A DNA stretch of 64,000 nucleotides. It comes from Phyto melanocephala. Lineage: Eukaryota > Arthropoda > Insecta > Diptera > Rhinophoridae. The stretch is from positions 41,646,201 through 41,710,200 of the forward strand of contig OW799235.1 in NCBI GenBank assembly GCA_941918925.1, written 5' to 3'. The notes under the pieces were generated by a model. That model was not told where the DNA came from and did no database searches. It saw only the letters and a list, made by a program, of their open reading frames with translations. A program made the position numbers and the translations under genes. Positions within the stretch are counted from its first letter, which is position 1, and each line of letters starts with the position of its first letter. Below, one piece after another: positions 11,169-20,770 of the stretch.

Positions 11169-12321
11169 TAATAGACATGTCGCCCTTGGTGATAGTGACC
11201 AACCTCCGCACAGATGAAACAGGAATTTTGTGGTCTCTTCGGCATCTGGCACTGGCTTTGGTAATGACCAAATTGTGAACAATTAAAGCAACGGATTTGT
11301 GAATCAGTAGGCTTGACAACAGCAAAAGATTTTGAAGCTACAGCAGAATTAGTCGGCCATTTTGATTTAGGAAGGCTAGCGGATACCACATTTGCACTTA
11401 CTTTTGATGCACCTTAAACTCTCTTCTTTTCATAACGCTCCAGTAAAGTTTTAAGCTCCGTCATATTTTTGGCGGTATATAGCATCGACACATGTTGCGA
11501 TTTGTCATTAAGACCGTCAATTATCGAGTCAATCAATTCGGACTCAGGAATCTTAGACCGCATTGCAATTTCTTGCTTTTCAATCACATAGCGCTTAACA
11601 GATTCTGTTGGTGATTGAAAACTTCTTGCATCGTAAAAGTTTTTCCAAATTCTCGAATAAGTTCTTTCTTTAGCTCATCATAAGTGCGAACAGAAATCGT
11701 GCGTAAAAATATTTTGGCAGTGCCATCAAGCAAACGGCGTGTTGTGATAAATTTGTCACCGTCATTGAACTCAATATTAGATATGGTTAATATTGAGAAA
11801 GCATCCTCCAAATCATCGAACCATTTACACATATCATATGTATCGTCTCCACTAAAGCGGTGTACCATTGCCTCAAAAGCAAAAAAGTCAAATTTTTTTC
11901 CACTCGATCGATTTAACTCGCCACTCAAAGCTAACATTTCCTTACGCTTTTGTAACAACGCAATTTCAGATATTTCTTCTTCATTGAAATCAGTATTGTT
12001 TTCGGAATTAAATTCTGTTCCAGCTGCATCAACAATAGATTTTACTAATTCAGCAGTAACTTCAGAATTTTGCGGCAGAACACTAGCATCAGTAATTTTA
12101 CATCCGTCAGTCGGAACAATTTTATTTTCATCAACTTCAGCAATTTGATTGAATTCAGAATTTTCATGAATCTTCATCGCATGCGAACTTCCACTACACT
12201 CAGCTCCAAAATGTTCATCATAAATTTTCCGCAATTCAGGGATTGAAGCATTTTCATTGAATTTGATATTTTCCGCTTTTAAAGCATCAATTATCGTTTG
12301 CTTATGAATGTATTTTGGCAT
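11169..12321 (-). pseudogene. Gypsy gag, second copy (truncated, frameshifted)
   Basis: Starts MPKYIHKQTIIDALKAEN, a short N-terminal helical region, and continues into a capsid-like region (YDMCKWFDDLEDAF, ELKKELIREFGKTF). A 23-bp deletion relative to copy 1 near 11615 shifts the frame. The nucleocapsid with two zinc knuckles (CFNCSQFGHYQSQC and CFICAEVGHYHQ) is readable at about 11168-11300 in another frame. The sequence is then cut at 11168 by the LINE fragment, with no pol following. It retains a linker of about 100 bp before the knuckles that copy 1 has lost. Confidence 0.8.
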
Positions 12322-12344
12322 TTTGATCAACCCCACACCTGAAT

Positions 12345-12557
12345 TATAATAAAGCAACACGTGATTTAATATTTAAATTAAGATTTTATTTTTCAAACGT
12401 GTTCACAATTAGATGGCAAAAATTAGAATGCCGGAAATACAAAAATAGTTATCGATTCACACGAATCGATAACTTACCTTAAAAATAATCATATGACAAA
12501 AATTGCCACCTATCCCGAATAAATGAACAAAACATAATACACTTAAAGTAAATCATT
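12345..12557 (-). repeat. Gypsy LTR (internal copy), about 210 bp
   Basis: Begins (minus strand) TATAATGATTTACTTTAAG, just after the integrase gene, and is nearly identical to 17224-17437. The outer boundary is fixed by divergence from flanking sequence at 12557. The inner boundary is approximate, because the following leader and gag are also duplicated. Confidence 0.65.
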
Positions 12558-12596
12558 ATAGCTCGACCAATCTGACTCTACAATCGACCCCGATTG

Positions 12597-12989
12597 TCAA
12601 CTATTCGAATCAAATTCATCGTCCAAAAATTCATATTCCACATAATCATCCTCAGTGTTGCCTTCGAAGTCCCTTAAAGCATCTTCTGTATGCCCAGTAG
12701 GTTCCAACCATTTTCTAAGCCTACTCGAATCAATAATGCCACTGTATGGCATTTGAGTTATCTGACAGCCCTCAACATCAGTTATCAAATAACGGTCATT
12801 ACCCAATTGCTTTCGCACGACATAAGGACCGCGATACTTAGGTATGAATTTCTTATTAACTCCCGCTGTTGTATCAACATTTCTCATTACAACTAGATCT
12901 CCGACCTCAAATAATTTCGCAGGCCTATTGTTTGTTAAAGTATTGATGATTATACGTCTGAGACTTTTGTATGGCCTCAGATGCTTCAC
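12597..12989 (-). pseudogene. Gypsy integrase C-terminal domain (frameshifted from pol)
   Basis: Encodes the basic, beta-rich tail of integrase: PAKLFEVGDLVVMRN, PKYRGPYVVRKQLGNDRY, then SSRLRKWLEPTG and an acidic end. It overlaps the end of the 795-aa pol frame in a different phase, so a one-base indel near 12925-12990 separated the tail from the catalytic core. The GDLV and GPY boxes are typical of Ty3/gypsy integrase C-termini. The genuine protein would have been one polyprotein with the neighbouring ORF. Confidence 0.85.
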
Positions 12990-15312
12990 CCCTAATACTA
13001 ATCAAATCGGAATCCGTACCACAATAAGCACTCTCCAAGTGCTCCGTCAATTCGTCAATAATCGCACCGCGTTGCTCTACACCAAATAACAATTTACTCG
13101 GCGTCTGTTTAACAGAACTATGCACCGTGTTATTCATAGCGAACTCCACCTCAGGCAATTTCCCCACCCAGTCCGCATGGCCAATCGGCTCAGTCAATTT
13201 AGCCAACATAGCCTTCAGGTCCCTATTCACCCTTTCGACCTGACCGTTCGACTGGGGTGAAGCTACAGAAACTTTAACGTGTTTCACATTATTCTCCAGC
13301 ACGAAATTCGCAAACTCGTTTGAGGTAAAACATGTGCCCCTATCACTAATTATCCTACGTGGTCGACTATAACTTTCAAAATACTTCCTAAGTGCACAAC
13401 ATGCCTCCTTCGTCCCTGGAGAATTAACAGCATAAAGTTTTACAAACTTAGTAAATGCATCTACCACAACCAATATATGCTTACGTTTAGAATTAATGGA
13501 AGGAAGTGGTACAAAGATATCGATATGAATCGTATCAAAAGGCTCCGACTTCTTCGGTATATCGTACAAGTTCCTCTCATTACTCCTGGCAGATGGTGAA
13601 TAATAAATACACTTCAGACAATTCCTAATAAAGCCGTTTAATTTCTCCCGCATTTTAGGAAACCAATAATGTTTCTGTATCTGATTCGCACACTTCTCTA
13701 TGCTAACATGTCCATACTTCTCATGTACCAGCCTCATGACATTATCCCCCAGTTCACGAGGTACATACAACTGCATCTGATTCCTCACACCACGTCTAAA
13801 CACTAACCCATTATCCAATACATAATCCTCCAACTCCTCGTTCTCCAGTTTCCCCAATATTGACTGAATTGTCCCATCACGCGACTGTGCTATTTGAATA
13901 TTTAGGTCGACATCCCCTCCATCTATTGCCGCTACCATAGGTGCCCGACTAAGTGCATCAACGTGAGCCATCATTACCCCCTTGCGATGCCTAATCTTAT
14001 GATCATAATTTTCCAATTCAAGTGCCCACCTAGCAATTCTTGGATTTATCTGCCTCCTATTCAAAGTCAAAGAATTGCAGTCGGTGACTATAGTGAAAGG
14101 AATTCCCTCTAAAAACATTATAAATCTCCCCAAAGCATAAATTATAGCTAGAGTCTCAAGTTCAAAGCTATGGTATCTCGACTCAGCTGGCGAAGTAGTC
14201 TTCGAAAAATATGATACCGGATGAAATTTGTCATCAGCCTTTCTTTGCAGCAGAACAGCACCAAAACCCTTCGAACTAGCATCCGTGTGTAGTTCAGTCT
14301 CATGAAATGGATCGTATACTGCCAACACGAGTGGATTGGTCAACGATTCCCTCAGACTCAGAAATGCATAGGTACACTCATCCGTCCACTCAAAGACGGC
14401 ATCCTTTCTAGTCAACTGGGTGAGCGGTTTTGCTCTTCGTGAAAAATTCTCAACAAATCGTCGGAAATAAGAAAATAACCCCAAACACCGTAACAACTCC
14501 TTGCCATTAGTCGGCATAGGGTAGTCCCGTATAGTCCCTTTATGACTATCACTAGGCCGAACACCATCCCCGTTCACAAGGTAGCCCAAGTACTGAATTT
14601 TCCTATAAGCGAATTTACATTTCCCCAAATTAAGCTCCAAGCCATACCCACTAACCAATTTTAAAACTTCCGTTAAAATCTCAATGTGCTCCTCCAAAGT
14701 CTCAGTCGCAATACTAATATCATCAAGATAAATAACAATTTTCCCAGCAGCAATTAAACCCCTAAAAATTGTATTAATAAATCTCTGAAAAACCGCCGGA
14801 GCATTTTTGAGACCAAATGGCATATTGCAATACTCAAACTGGCCCAGCGGCGTAACGAACGACGTGTAGCGTATAGAATCCTCATGCATCCTTACATGGT
14901 GAAATCCATTCTTCAAATCCAAAGTGCTAAAATACCTTTTTCCCCCTAAATATCCCAAACAATCCTCAATTACAGGCAATGGATAGTTGTCCCTCACAGT
15001 TATCTTGTTCAAAGAGCGATAATCGATACACATACGTAGGTCACCATTTTTCCTTTTAACCAGAACTATTGGAGATGCATACGGTGATTCACTAGGCCTT
15101 ATAATACCCTGATCTAACAAGTCATCCAAAGTCTTCTGCACATAAACTTTCTCACGATATGACAATCGACGGGGTCCACAGTATAAAGGTACATCGTTGC
15201 TTAAACGAATCCTCATTGAATAATCTAAAGTCCTCGTGGGCTTACCAACGCATTGTTGATACTCATTAACTATAACCGACCTTAAAAAATCTGCATCAGA
15301 AACATCCAACAA
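12925..15312 (-). CDS. pol: Gypsy pol: reverse transcriptase, RNase H, integrase core
   Basis: A 795-aa open frame. RT spans roughly residues 40-230, with CIDYRSLNK near 95-103, the block FSTLDLKNGFHH near 128-139 and catalytic YLDD at 195-198. RNase H starts at HTDASSKGFG (342) and has FELE near 383 and VTDCN near 409. The integrase zinc finger is HX4HX29CX2C (residues 530, 535, 565, 568). The DDE core has Asp598, Asp657 and Glu693, with 35 residues between the second Asp and Glu, the usual spacing. All catalytic residues are present. An in-frame TAG upstream (15355-15357) separates it from protease, and a frameshift removes the integrase tail, so the element cannot make an intact polyprotein. 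It is the least damaged transposon gene in the window. Exact gypsy lineage not resolved. Confidence 0.93.
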   Translation of the reverse strand: MLDVSDADFLRSVIVNEYQQCVGKPTRTLDYSMRIRLSNDVPLYCGPRRLSYREKVYVQKTLDDLLDQGIIRPSESPYASPIVLVKRKNGDLRMCIDYRSLNKITVRDNYPLPVIEDCLGYLGGKRYFSTLDLKNGFHHVRMHEDSIRYTSFVTPLGQFEYCNMPFGLKNAPAVFQRFINTIFRGLIAAGKIVIYLDDISIATETLEEHIEILTEVLKLVSGYGLELNLGKCKFAYRKIQYLGYLVNGDGVRPSDSHKGTIRDYPMPTNGKELLRCLGLFSYFRRFVENFSRRAKPLTQLTRKDAVFEWTDECTYAFLSLRESLTNPLVLAVYDPFHETELHTDASSKGFGAVLLQRKADDKFHPVSYFSKTTSPAESRYHSFELETLAIIYALGRFIMFLEGIPFTIVTDCNSLTLNRRQINPRIARWALELENYDHKIRHRKGVMMAHVDALSRAPMVAAIDGGDVDLNIQIAQSRDGTIQSILGKLENEELEDYVLDNGLVFRRGVRNQMQLYVPRELGDNVMRLVHEKYGHVSIEKCANQIQKHYWFPKMREKLNGFIRNCLKCIYYSPSARSNERNLYDIPKKSEPFDTIHIDIFVPLPSINSKRKHILVVVDAFTKFVKLYAVNSPGTKEACCALRKYFESYSRPRRIISDRGTCFTSNEFANFVLENNVKHVKVSVASPQSNGQVERVNRDLKAMLAKLTEPIGHADWVGKLPEVEFAMNNTVHSSVKQTPSKLLFGVEQRGAIIDELTEHLESAYCGTDSDLISIRGEASEAIQKSQTYNHQYFNKQ

Positions 15313-15354
15313 ACCATCAACATCAATTTTCGTTTCCGTCCCAATATTGCAAAT

Positions 15355-16200
15355 CTAAAATCCCAAATCCCCAAAATCACATAAATTAAAATCATCAATA
15401 TCGTCAACTTTAACACCACAAGTCAAATTATTCAAAGTCATTATCATCAAAGTCTCATTATCAATATCACTTATATCCAAAATCTCCAAATCGGAAATAC
15501 CATTGGTATCGGTGTCCATACGTGCAAACGCATTTGAGTCAATTACACTCACATCCTCCCCAGACAAAGAAATGTCAACGTTGTCATACCCCGTCATATT
15601 CGTAACATAACTATCATCCCTGGTTGGACCCTCAGAAAATAATCCCGCTGGACCTCTGTATAAATCAAACTTAAGTGCACTGACAATCTGTTCATTCAAT
15701 TTAAAAAATTCATTTTCTTTATTTAATTCTACATGTTTTACTTGACATAAACGTATATTCATTCTAAGTAAGAGATCACGGCCAATAAGTAAAGGCACAA
15801 CAGTTTCATTATCCGGTAAAACAATCAAAAAATGCGTAAATTTACACTTTCTAAAAATAATGTGGCATTTTACAACCCCATATGTACTTATTCTCCTATT
15901 TCCAACTCCAATGTATGACGATAAAGTTTTTTCCCTATTCATCTCAAAAGGAACTAAAGTTCTTCGTATAAAACTAGCGGGGCTACCGGTGTCAAATAAA
16001 GAAACACAATCGATTAATTCAGTGCACTTATTTTGATCTAGGAAGGCAACACTTACCAATTGGAAAGCTTCAAGTTGTGCAGCAACCTCATCATCATTGG
16101 ATTCAACAGCAGTTACAGCACGCTTTTTCTTAGGGCAATCTTGGTGATAGTGACCAACCTCCGCACAGATGAAACAGGAATTTTGTGGTCTCTTCGGCAT
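15355..16200 (-). CDS. Gypsy nucleocapsid end and aspartic protease
   Basis: Begins in the second zinc knuckle (CFICAEVGHYHQDC, then the lysine-rich PKKKRAV). It continues into a retropepsin-like domain with the active-site triad LFDTGSPASFI near residue 70 and the flap/second-motif region LLIGRDLLLRM near 137. The remaining 120 residues are acidic and linker-like. It ends at a TAG directly in frame with pol, so the ancestral reading was continuous. In the element, protease would cut Gag and Pol from the precursor. Confidence 0.85.
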   Translation of the reverse strand: MPKRPQNSCFICAEVGHYHQDCPKKKRAVTAVESNDDEVAAQLEAFQLVSVAFLDQNKCTELIDCVSLFDTGSPASFIRRTLVPFEMNREKTLSSYIGVGNRRISTYGVVKCHIIFRKCKFTHFLIVLPDNETVVPLLIGRDLLLRMNIRLCQVKHVELNKENEFFKLNEQIVSALKFDLYRGPAGLFSEGPTRDDSYVTNMTGYDNVDISLSGEDVSVIDSNAFARMDTDTNGISDLEILDISDIDNETLMIMTLNNLTCGVKVDDIDDFNLCDFGDLGF

Positions 16201-17199
16201 CTGGCACTGGCTTTGGTAATGACCAAATTGTGAACAATTAAAGCAACGGATTTGTGAATCAGTAGCAGCAGTTCATAACGCTCCAGTAAAGTTTTAAGCT
16301 TCGTCATATTTTTGGCGGTATATAGCATCGACACATGTTGCGATTTGTCATTAAGACCGTCAATTATAGAGTCAATCAATTCGGACTCAGGAATCTTAGA
16401 CCGCATTGCAATTTCTTGCTTTTCAATCACATAGCGCTTAACAGATTCTGTTGGTGCCAAGACACGAGATTTAAGTTGATTGAAAACTTCTTGCATCGTA
16501 AAAGTTTTTCCAAATTCTCGAATAAGCTCTTTCTTTAGCTCATCATAAGTGCGAACAGAAATCGTGCGTAAAAATATTTTGGCAGTGCCATCAAGCAAAC
16601 GGCGTGTTGTGATAAATTTGTCACCGTCATTGAACTCAATATTAGATATGGTTAATATTGAGAAAGCATCCTCCAAATCATCGAACCATTTACACATATC
16701 ATATGTATCGTCTTCACTAAAGCGGTGTACCATTGCCTCAAAAGCAACAAAGTCAAATTTTTTTCCACTTGATCGATTTAACTCGCCACTCAAAGCTAAC
16801 ATTTCCTTACGCTTTTGTAACAACGCAATTTGACGATTCAGATATTCTTCTTCATTGAAATCAGTATTGTTTTCGGAATTAAATTCTGTTCCAGCTGCGG
16901 TGTTCATATTAGCACTAGCAGTTGAGTTTACTTAATTTATTTTAGCTTCCAAATGAGATTTCAGCACAGCATCAACAATAGATTTTACTAATTCTAATTT
17001 TATTTTCATCAACTTCAGCAATTTGATTGGATTCAGAATTTTCATGAATCTTCATCGCATGCGAACTTCCACTACACTCAGCTCCAAAATGTTCATCATA
17101 AATTTTCCGCAATTCAGGGATTGTAGCATTTTCATTGAATTTGATATTTTCCGCTTTTAAAGCATCAATTATCGTTTGCTTATGAATGTATTTTGGCAT
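16113..17199 (-). pseudogene. Gypsy gag, first copy (two internal deletions)
   Basis: Starts at the ATG at 17199 (MPKYIHKQTIIDALKAEN), parallel to copy 2. About 100 bp present in copy 2 are missing or rearranged near 16908-17000, where unrelated text with a stop sits. The capsid-like part (16907 down to about 16280) is open and retains the QLKSRVLAPTESVKRYV stretch that copy 2 lacks. A deletion near 16265 removes the linker before the knuckles and shifts the frame, so the zinc-knuckle residues are no longer read in phase. Non-functional. Confidence 0.8.
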
Positions 17200-17223
17200 T
17201 TTGATCAACCCCACACCTGAATT

Positions 17224-17437
17224 ATAATAAAGCAACACGTGATTTAATATTTAAATTAAGATTTTATTTTTCAAACGTGTTCACAATTAGATGGCAAAAA
17301 TTAGAATGCCGGAAATACAAAAATAGTTATCGATTCACACGAATCAATAACTTACCTTAAAAATAATCATATGACAAATATTGCCACCTATCCCGAATAA
17401 ATGAACAAAACATAATACACTTAAAGTAAATCATTAT
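17224..17437 (-). repeat. Gypsy 5' LTR, about 210 bp
   Basis: The same sequence as 12345-12557, with a few substitutions. It abuts host dispersed-repeat sequence at 17438. The inner boundary before the gag start at 17199 is approximate, and I could not settle the primer-binding site. Confidence 0.65.
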
Positions 17438-17933
17438 ACTAGAAAGCTATACGTGCAAAATTTCATCATACCACTAATTCTGTCGATTTTGTGAGCTTTT
17501 AAATTTCATTAACAGCAGATTACGTGAAAGTGGGCGTTATAGTAGGCGTGTCGAAATATATTCTGCCAATAAACTCAACTCAGATACCTCAATAAAGGGT
17601 CCTTTATTCTTCCATAATTATTGCTTACTTAGCTATTTTTGTTACAGTGGAATGTGTATCAATAGATTTTTTTAATAGATTTTACTTATTATTGGAACAC
17701 TAAACAGTCCAGTACTCAAAGTACTGCCTGTATGATTATGTTAACAGTGGAACAATTAACATTACAACTGCACTTAACTAATGTAGAAGACATCAGTTCT
17801 TTGTTTCATGTATTGAGTACTGACTGTTTTTATTTCTGTGTGTAATATATTATATTTTGTTCAGCGCAGCAAAAATATTCATTTGAGTGTAAGTGCTTTG
17901 AACTAATAGTACACTATGTTTATATGTTTATTG
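17438..17933. repeat. Dispersed repeat fragment hosting the gypsy insertion, then unassigned sequence
   Basis: From 17438 to about 17630 the sequence (agaaagctatacgtgc, gtgggcgttatagtaggcg, tcctttattcttcc) is the interior of the TATACCC-type repeat as seen at 28165-28350. From 17630 to 17933 nothing is recognised apart from the 8-bp duplication gtttattg at 17926-17933, which belongs to the next element. Confidence 0.6.
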
Positions 17934-18084
17934 CAGGGACCGTAAATAACAGGTATCCGGAAAATTGAAACATAAAAACTCTTCATGTTAGAGCCAACGC
18001 GTTGCAACGGAGACTTATAGTGTCATATATCAATAGATTTGAACTGACGAGCTCTTTCAGAATCTGTGGTGATCTTAAAAGAAA

Positions 18085-18545
18085 AGAGTTTTATGTTTTC
18101 CGTCAAAAATAAAAATCATTTTCGGAGTTTTATTTTTTCCGTCTAAAATAAAACTCATTTTAGGAGTTTTATGTTTTCCGTCTAAAATAAAACTCATTTT
18201 AGGAGTTTTATGTTTTCCGTCTAAAATAAAACTCATTTCGGAGTTTTATTTTTTCCGTCTAAAATAAAACTCATTTTAGGAGTTTTATGTTTTCCGTCTA
18301 AAATAAAACTCATTTTCGAAGTTTTATTTTTTCCGTCTAAAATAAAACTCATTTTAGGAGTTTTATGCTTTCCGTCTAAAATAAAACTCATTTTAGGCGT
18401 TTTATTTTTTCCGTCTAAAATAAAACTCATTTTAGGAGTTTTATTTTTTCCGTCTAAAATAAAACTTATCTGAGGAGTTTTATTTTTTCCGTCTAAAGTA
18501 AAACTCATTTCGCCTTCATAAAATAAAACTCTTGTGAAGAGATTA
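18085..18545. repeat. 39-bp minisatellite, about 11 copies
   Basis: The unit reads approximately tttccgtctaaaataaaac followed by tcattttaggagttttat, repeated with a few substitutions. Because 39 is a multiple of three, one minus frame is an open 13-residue repeat (MSFILDGKNKTPK), which I regard as a by-product. The same unit occurs inverted at 20455-20645. Confidence 0.9.
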
Positions 18546-19106
18546 ATTTTTTTGTCGTAATTAAAATTCATTTGTTTACTTTTTTTTAACAGACTTTTTT
18601 TAGTTGTTTATTTTAACAAACATTATTTTTTTTCAAATTTTCTGGTGAATGATTTGACCGCAGGTCGCTCAATACCAACTTAAGAGCAGAGAATGCTTTT
18701 TCCACGCTTACTTGGGTTGCAGGAACACATTGCACAGTTTTTGCCAATTAATACAAGTAAGGATATGATAGTTTTTTTGTCTCCCAGTATTTAAAAAGAG
18801 GTTTATCAATCTGAATACATATTAAATAAAAAAATAAAAAATATATTAGAATCAAAGAAAATAAACTAAATTTGTCTGTTCGTTACGCTTTTTTCGTCAA
18901 ATGTTTGCAATATGTGACCATACGTTAAGCAATACTACTTCATGAGATAAATACGAACAATAATAAAAACACTTACGCAAAGTACACCCAATCCTGTTTT
19001 AACACGGTATTTTTTACATATATATTTAAGGGTTATTAGTAGCAATTGTTTTTATATTTTGGCCGCTATTACGTCAGTTGAGTTGTTATTAAGACAACTG
19101 GTTGTG

Positions 19107-19180
19107 ATCTTCAGGAAAATTAATTAACAAATTAACAAAAATTAAATTAAATTAATTTGTTAATTAATTTTCCTGAAGAT
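19107..19180. repeat. Perfect 29-bp hairpin next to a ribozyme-like motif
   Basis: The left arm 19107-19135 (atcttcaggaaaattaatta...) and right arm 19152-19180 are exact reverse complements with a 16-base loop. The right arm runs into CTGAAGAT, a gctac/gtagc stem and GAAA (to 19202), a hammerhead-like order of motifs, but the flanking strands do not form a convincing stem I. It may be a decayed end of a Penelope-like element. Confidence 0.6.
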
Positions 19181-19456
19181 GCTACACGAAGGAGTAGCGA
19201 AATATTGAAAAATAAAATATTGTTTAATTTGTGTTGCTTTTTATATAAAAAAAAAGAATAAAAACTGTTGTATGACCTTAGGCTTGGATAATTAAATATA
19301 TCAACTTAAAAAAAGAGGTCAAATAAAATAAATAATCATTTTTAATGTGAATAATTTTTATTTTGGCTTAAGTTCATTTATTCTTTTATTTAATTTTATA
19401 ATTCAAATTAAATTAAATTGTAACCATTTTTAGGAATATTCTTTCTAAAATTATTT

Positions 19457-19524
19457 CCGATATTAGCCGAGTGGAATGCATTTTCGAAATCAGCTACGAT
19501 TTCATCATCAGCACTCTTTATCGG
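19457..19524 (-). ncRNA. Hammerhead ribozyme candidate (left arm, minus strand)
   Basis: Read on the minus strand: outer helix CCGATA...TATCGG, inner stem I GAGTG...CACTC, core CTGATGA, one extra T, stem II GAAATC/GATTTC with loop GTAGCT, core GAAA, a two-base-pair stem III closed by TGCA, then the conserved T followed by C as expected cleavage site. All invariant core positions are present. The open-ended stem I makes it a type I arrangement, and the very short stem III resembles minimal hammerheads reported for Penelope-like retroelements (from memory). Activity is untested. Confidence 0.75.
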
Positions 19525-19791
19525 TATACTACTATGTAATTTAAAATTCCTATTAATGTAACAATTCAATGAAATTTGAATTAGTGAATCTTAGTATTAA
19601 TTTTCAAATTTTTGTTGCATTTTTACTTCACCTATCAAATGACAATTCTTTATTCAACATGTTCATAACGGAAATGTATTACGAATATAAAAGAATATGA
19701 ACATGTTGAATAAAGAATTGTCATTTGATAGGTGAAGTATAAATTCAACAAAAATTTTAAAATTAATACAAAGATTCACTAATTCAAGTTT

Positions 19792-19859
19792 CTGATAAAG
19801 AGTGCTGATGATGAAATCGTAGCTGATTTCGAAAATGCATTCCACTCGGCTAATATCGG
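19792..19859 (+). ncRNA. Hammerhead ribozyme candidate (right arm, plus strand)
   Basis: The same 68-nt module as in the left arm, on the opposite strand: CTGATA...TATCGG outer helix (one G-T pair), GAGTG (19800-19804) with CACTC (19843-19847), CTGATGA at 19805-19811, stem II 19813-19818/19825-19830, GAAA at 19831-19834, predicted cleavage after C19842. The core is complete. Confidence 0.75.
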
Positions 19860-20454
19860 AAATAATTTTAGAAAGAATATTCCTAAAAATGGTTACAATT
19901 TAATTTAATTTGAATTATAAAATTAAATAAAAGAATAAATGAACTTAAGCCAAAATAAAAATGATTCACATTAAAATTTAATATATTGAGTTTTACTAAA
20001 ATATATCCTCGATCAATACTCTTGTTATATAAAATAGTGGAATGCTAAGTTTTTGTAATCGTAAAGATATGACTGTACAATATGATTAACGCAAAACCTT
20101 TTTATTTCGTTAAAACACTTGTTTTCCGTTTTTCTTTCTATTTTAATAATTTCTTAGACCAGCTCCAATCTACCGGTAAAATCTTTTCAGTAAAATTGGG
20201 AGCCCGCGGGTTCCCGCGGTAACGTACGTCGAACAAACCTATTATGACAACAAAATTCAACAATTCCAAAAAGAAACAAAAGTTGCCAAATTAACGAAAA
20301 TATAGCGGACCAATCTGCTGGTGTTTGATAATTGAAAATTTATTTGCTTGAAAATATTTTAAAATGTCAAAAACAAATTAATTAATTGAAAAAAATCAGA
20401 TTTTTGCAATGAACTTAGTGCAAAATAAATTGTATTAATATGCAAAATTGTTTC

Positions 20455-20645
20455 TGACGGAAAAAATAAAACTCAAACGAATTTTATTTTTTGACGGAAA
20501 AAATAAAACTCCTAAAATGAGTTTTACTTCAGACGGAAAATATAAAACTTCTAAAATGAGTTTTATTTTAGACCGAAAAAATAAAACTCCTAAATGAGTT
20601 TTATTTTATGATGGCAAAATAAAACTCCATTTTTAAGAGTTTATT
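20455..20645. repeat. Same 39-bp minisatellite, inverted orientation, about 5 copies
   Basis: Units reading gacggaaaaaataaaac and tcctaaaatgagttttat are the reverse complement of those at 18085-18545. The two arrays lie symmetrically just inside the ends of the hAT-like element and could pair into a large cruciform or long hairpin. Confidence 0.9.
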
Positions 20646-20770
20646 CGACCTTTTATTTTTACCTTGAAAAATAACTGTTAAAGATTAAGTTTTTTTTTAA
20701 TATTTAAAATAACTGTTATAAAATAGCTTTTTTGATATCACTTATAACCGTTACGGTCCCTGGTTTATTG

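Larger units (their letters stand above)
11166..17437 (-). mobile_element. Ty3/gypsy retrotransposon, tandem LTR-gag-pol-LTR-gag arrangement
   Basis: On the minus strand the order is LTR (17437-17224), gag copy 1, protease, RT, RNase H, integrase, a second LTR (12557-12345), then a second gag copy that stops at about 11169 against a LINE fragment. The second LTR and gag repeat the first with many matching stretches but different indels. There is no env-like ORF. The right flank (ctagaaagctatacgtgc) is a dispersed-repeat sequence that is continuous at about 28172, showing the insertion point. The two indel patterns differ, so each gag is damaged in its own way. A dead compound element. Confidence 0.85.
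19340..19978. repeat. Foldback element with a hammerhead ribozyme in each arm
   Basis: The left arm (19340-19666) and right arm (19698-19978) are near-perfect reverse complements around a loop of about 30 bases. The right arm lacks about 45 bases present in the left. A single-arm relative is found at 49583-49952, outside any hAT-like element, so the arm sequence is mobile by itself. No ORF. Penelope-like elements and retrozymes are known to carry hammerhead motifs; whether this belongs to either is inference. Confidence 0.85.
17934..20762. mobile_element. hAT-like composite element with inverted minisatellite arrays
   Basis: Both ends read CAGGGACCGTAA inward, and the element is flanked by the exact 8-bp duplication gtttattg (17926-17933 and 20763-20770), the signature of hAT-type transposition. 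There is no transposase. The interior carries a 39-bp minisatellite array near the left end, the same minisatellite in the opposite orientation near the right end, a strong 29-bp hairpin and a foldback repeat with hammerhead ribozymes. It is non-autonomous and would need a hAT transposase from elsewhere. Confidence 0.85.

Noticed and set aside
18233..18571. 112-residue minus-strand ORF made of 13-residue repeats (MSFILDGKNKTPK)
   Set aside because: A 39-bp minisatellite is a multiple of three, so one frame stays open automatically; the inverted array at 20.5 kb and the hAT-like context explain it.
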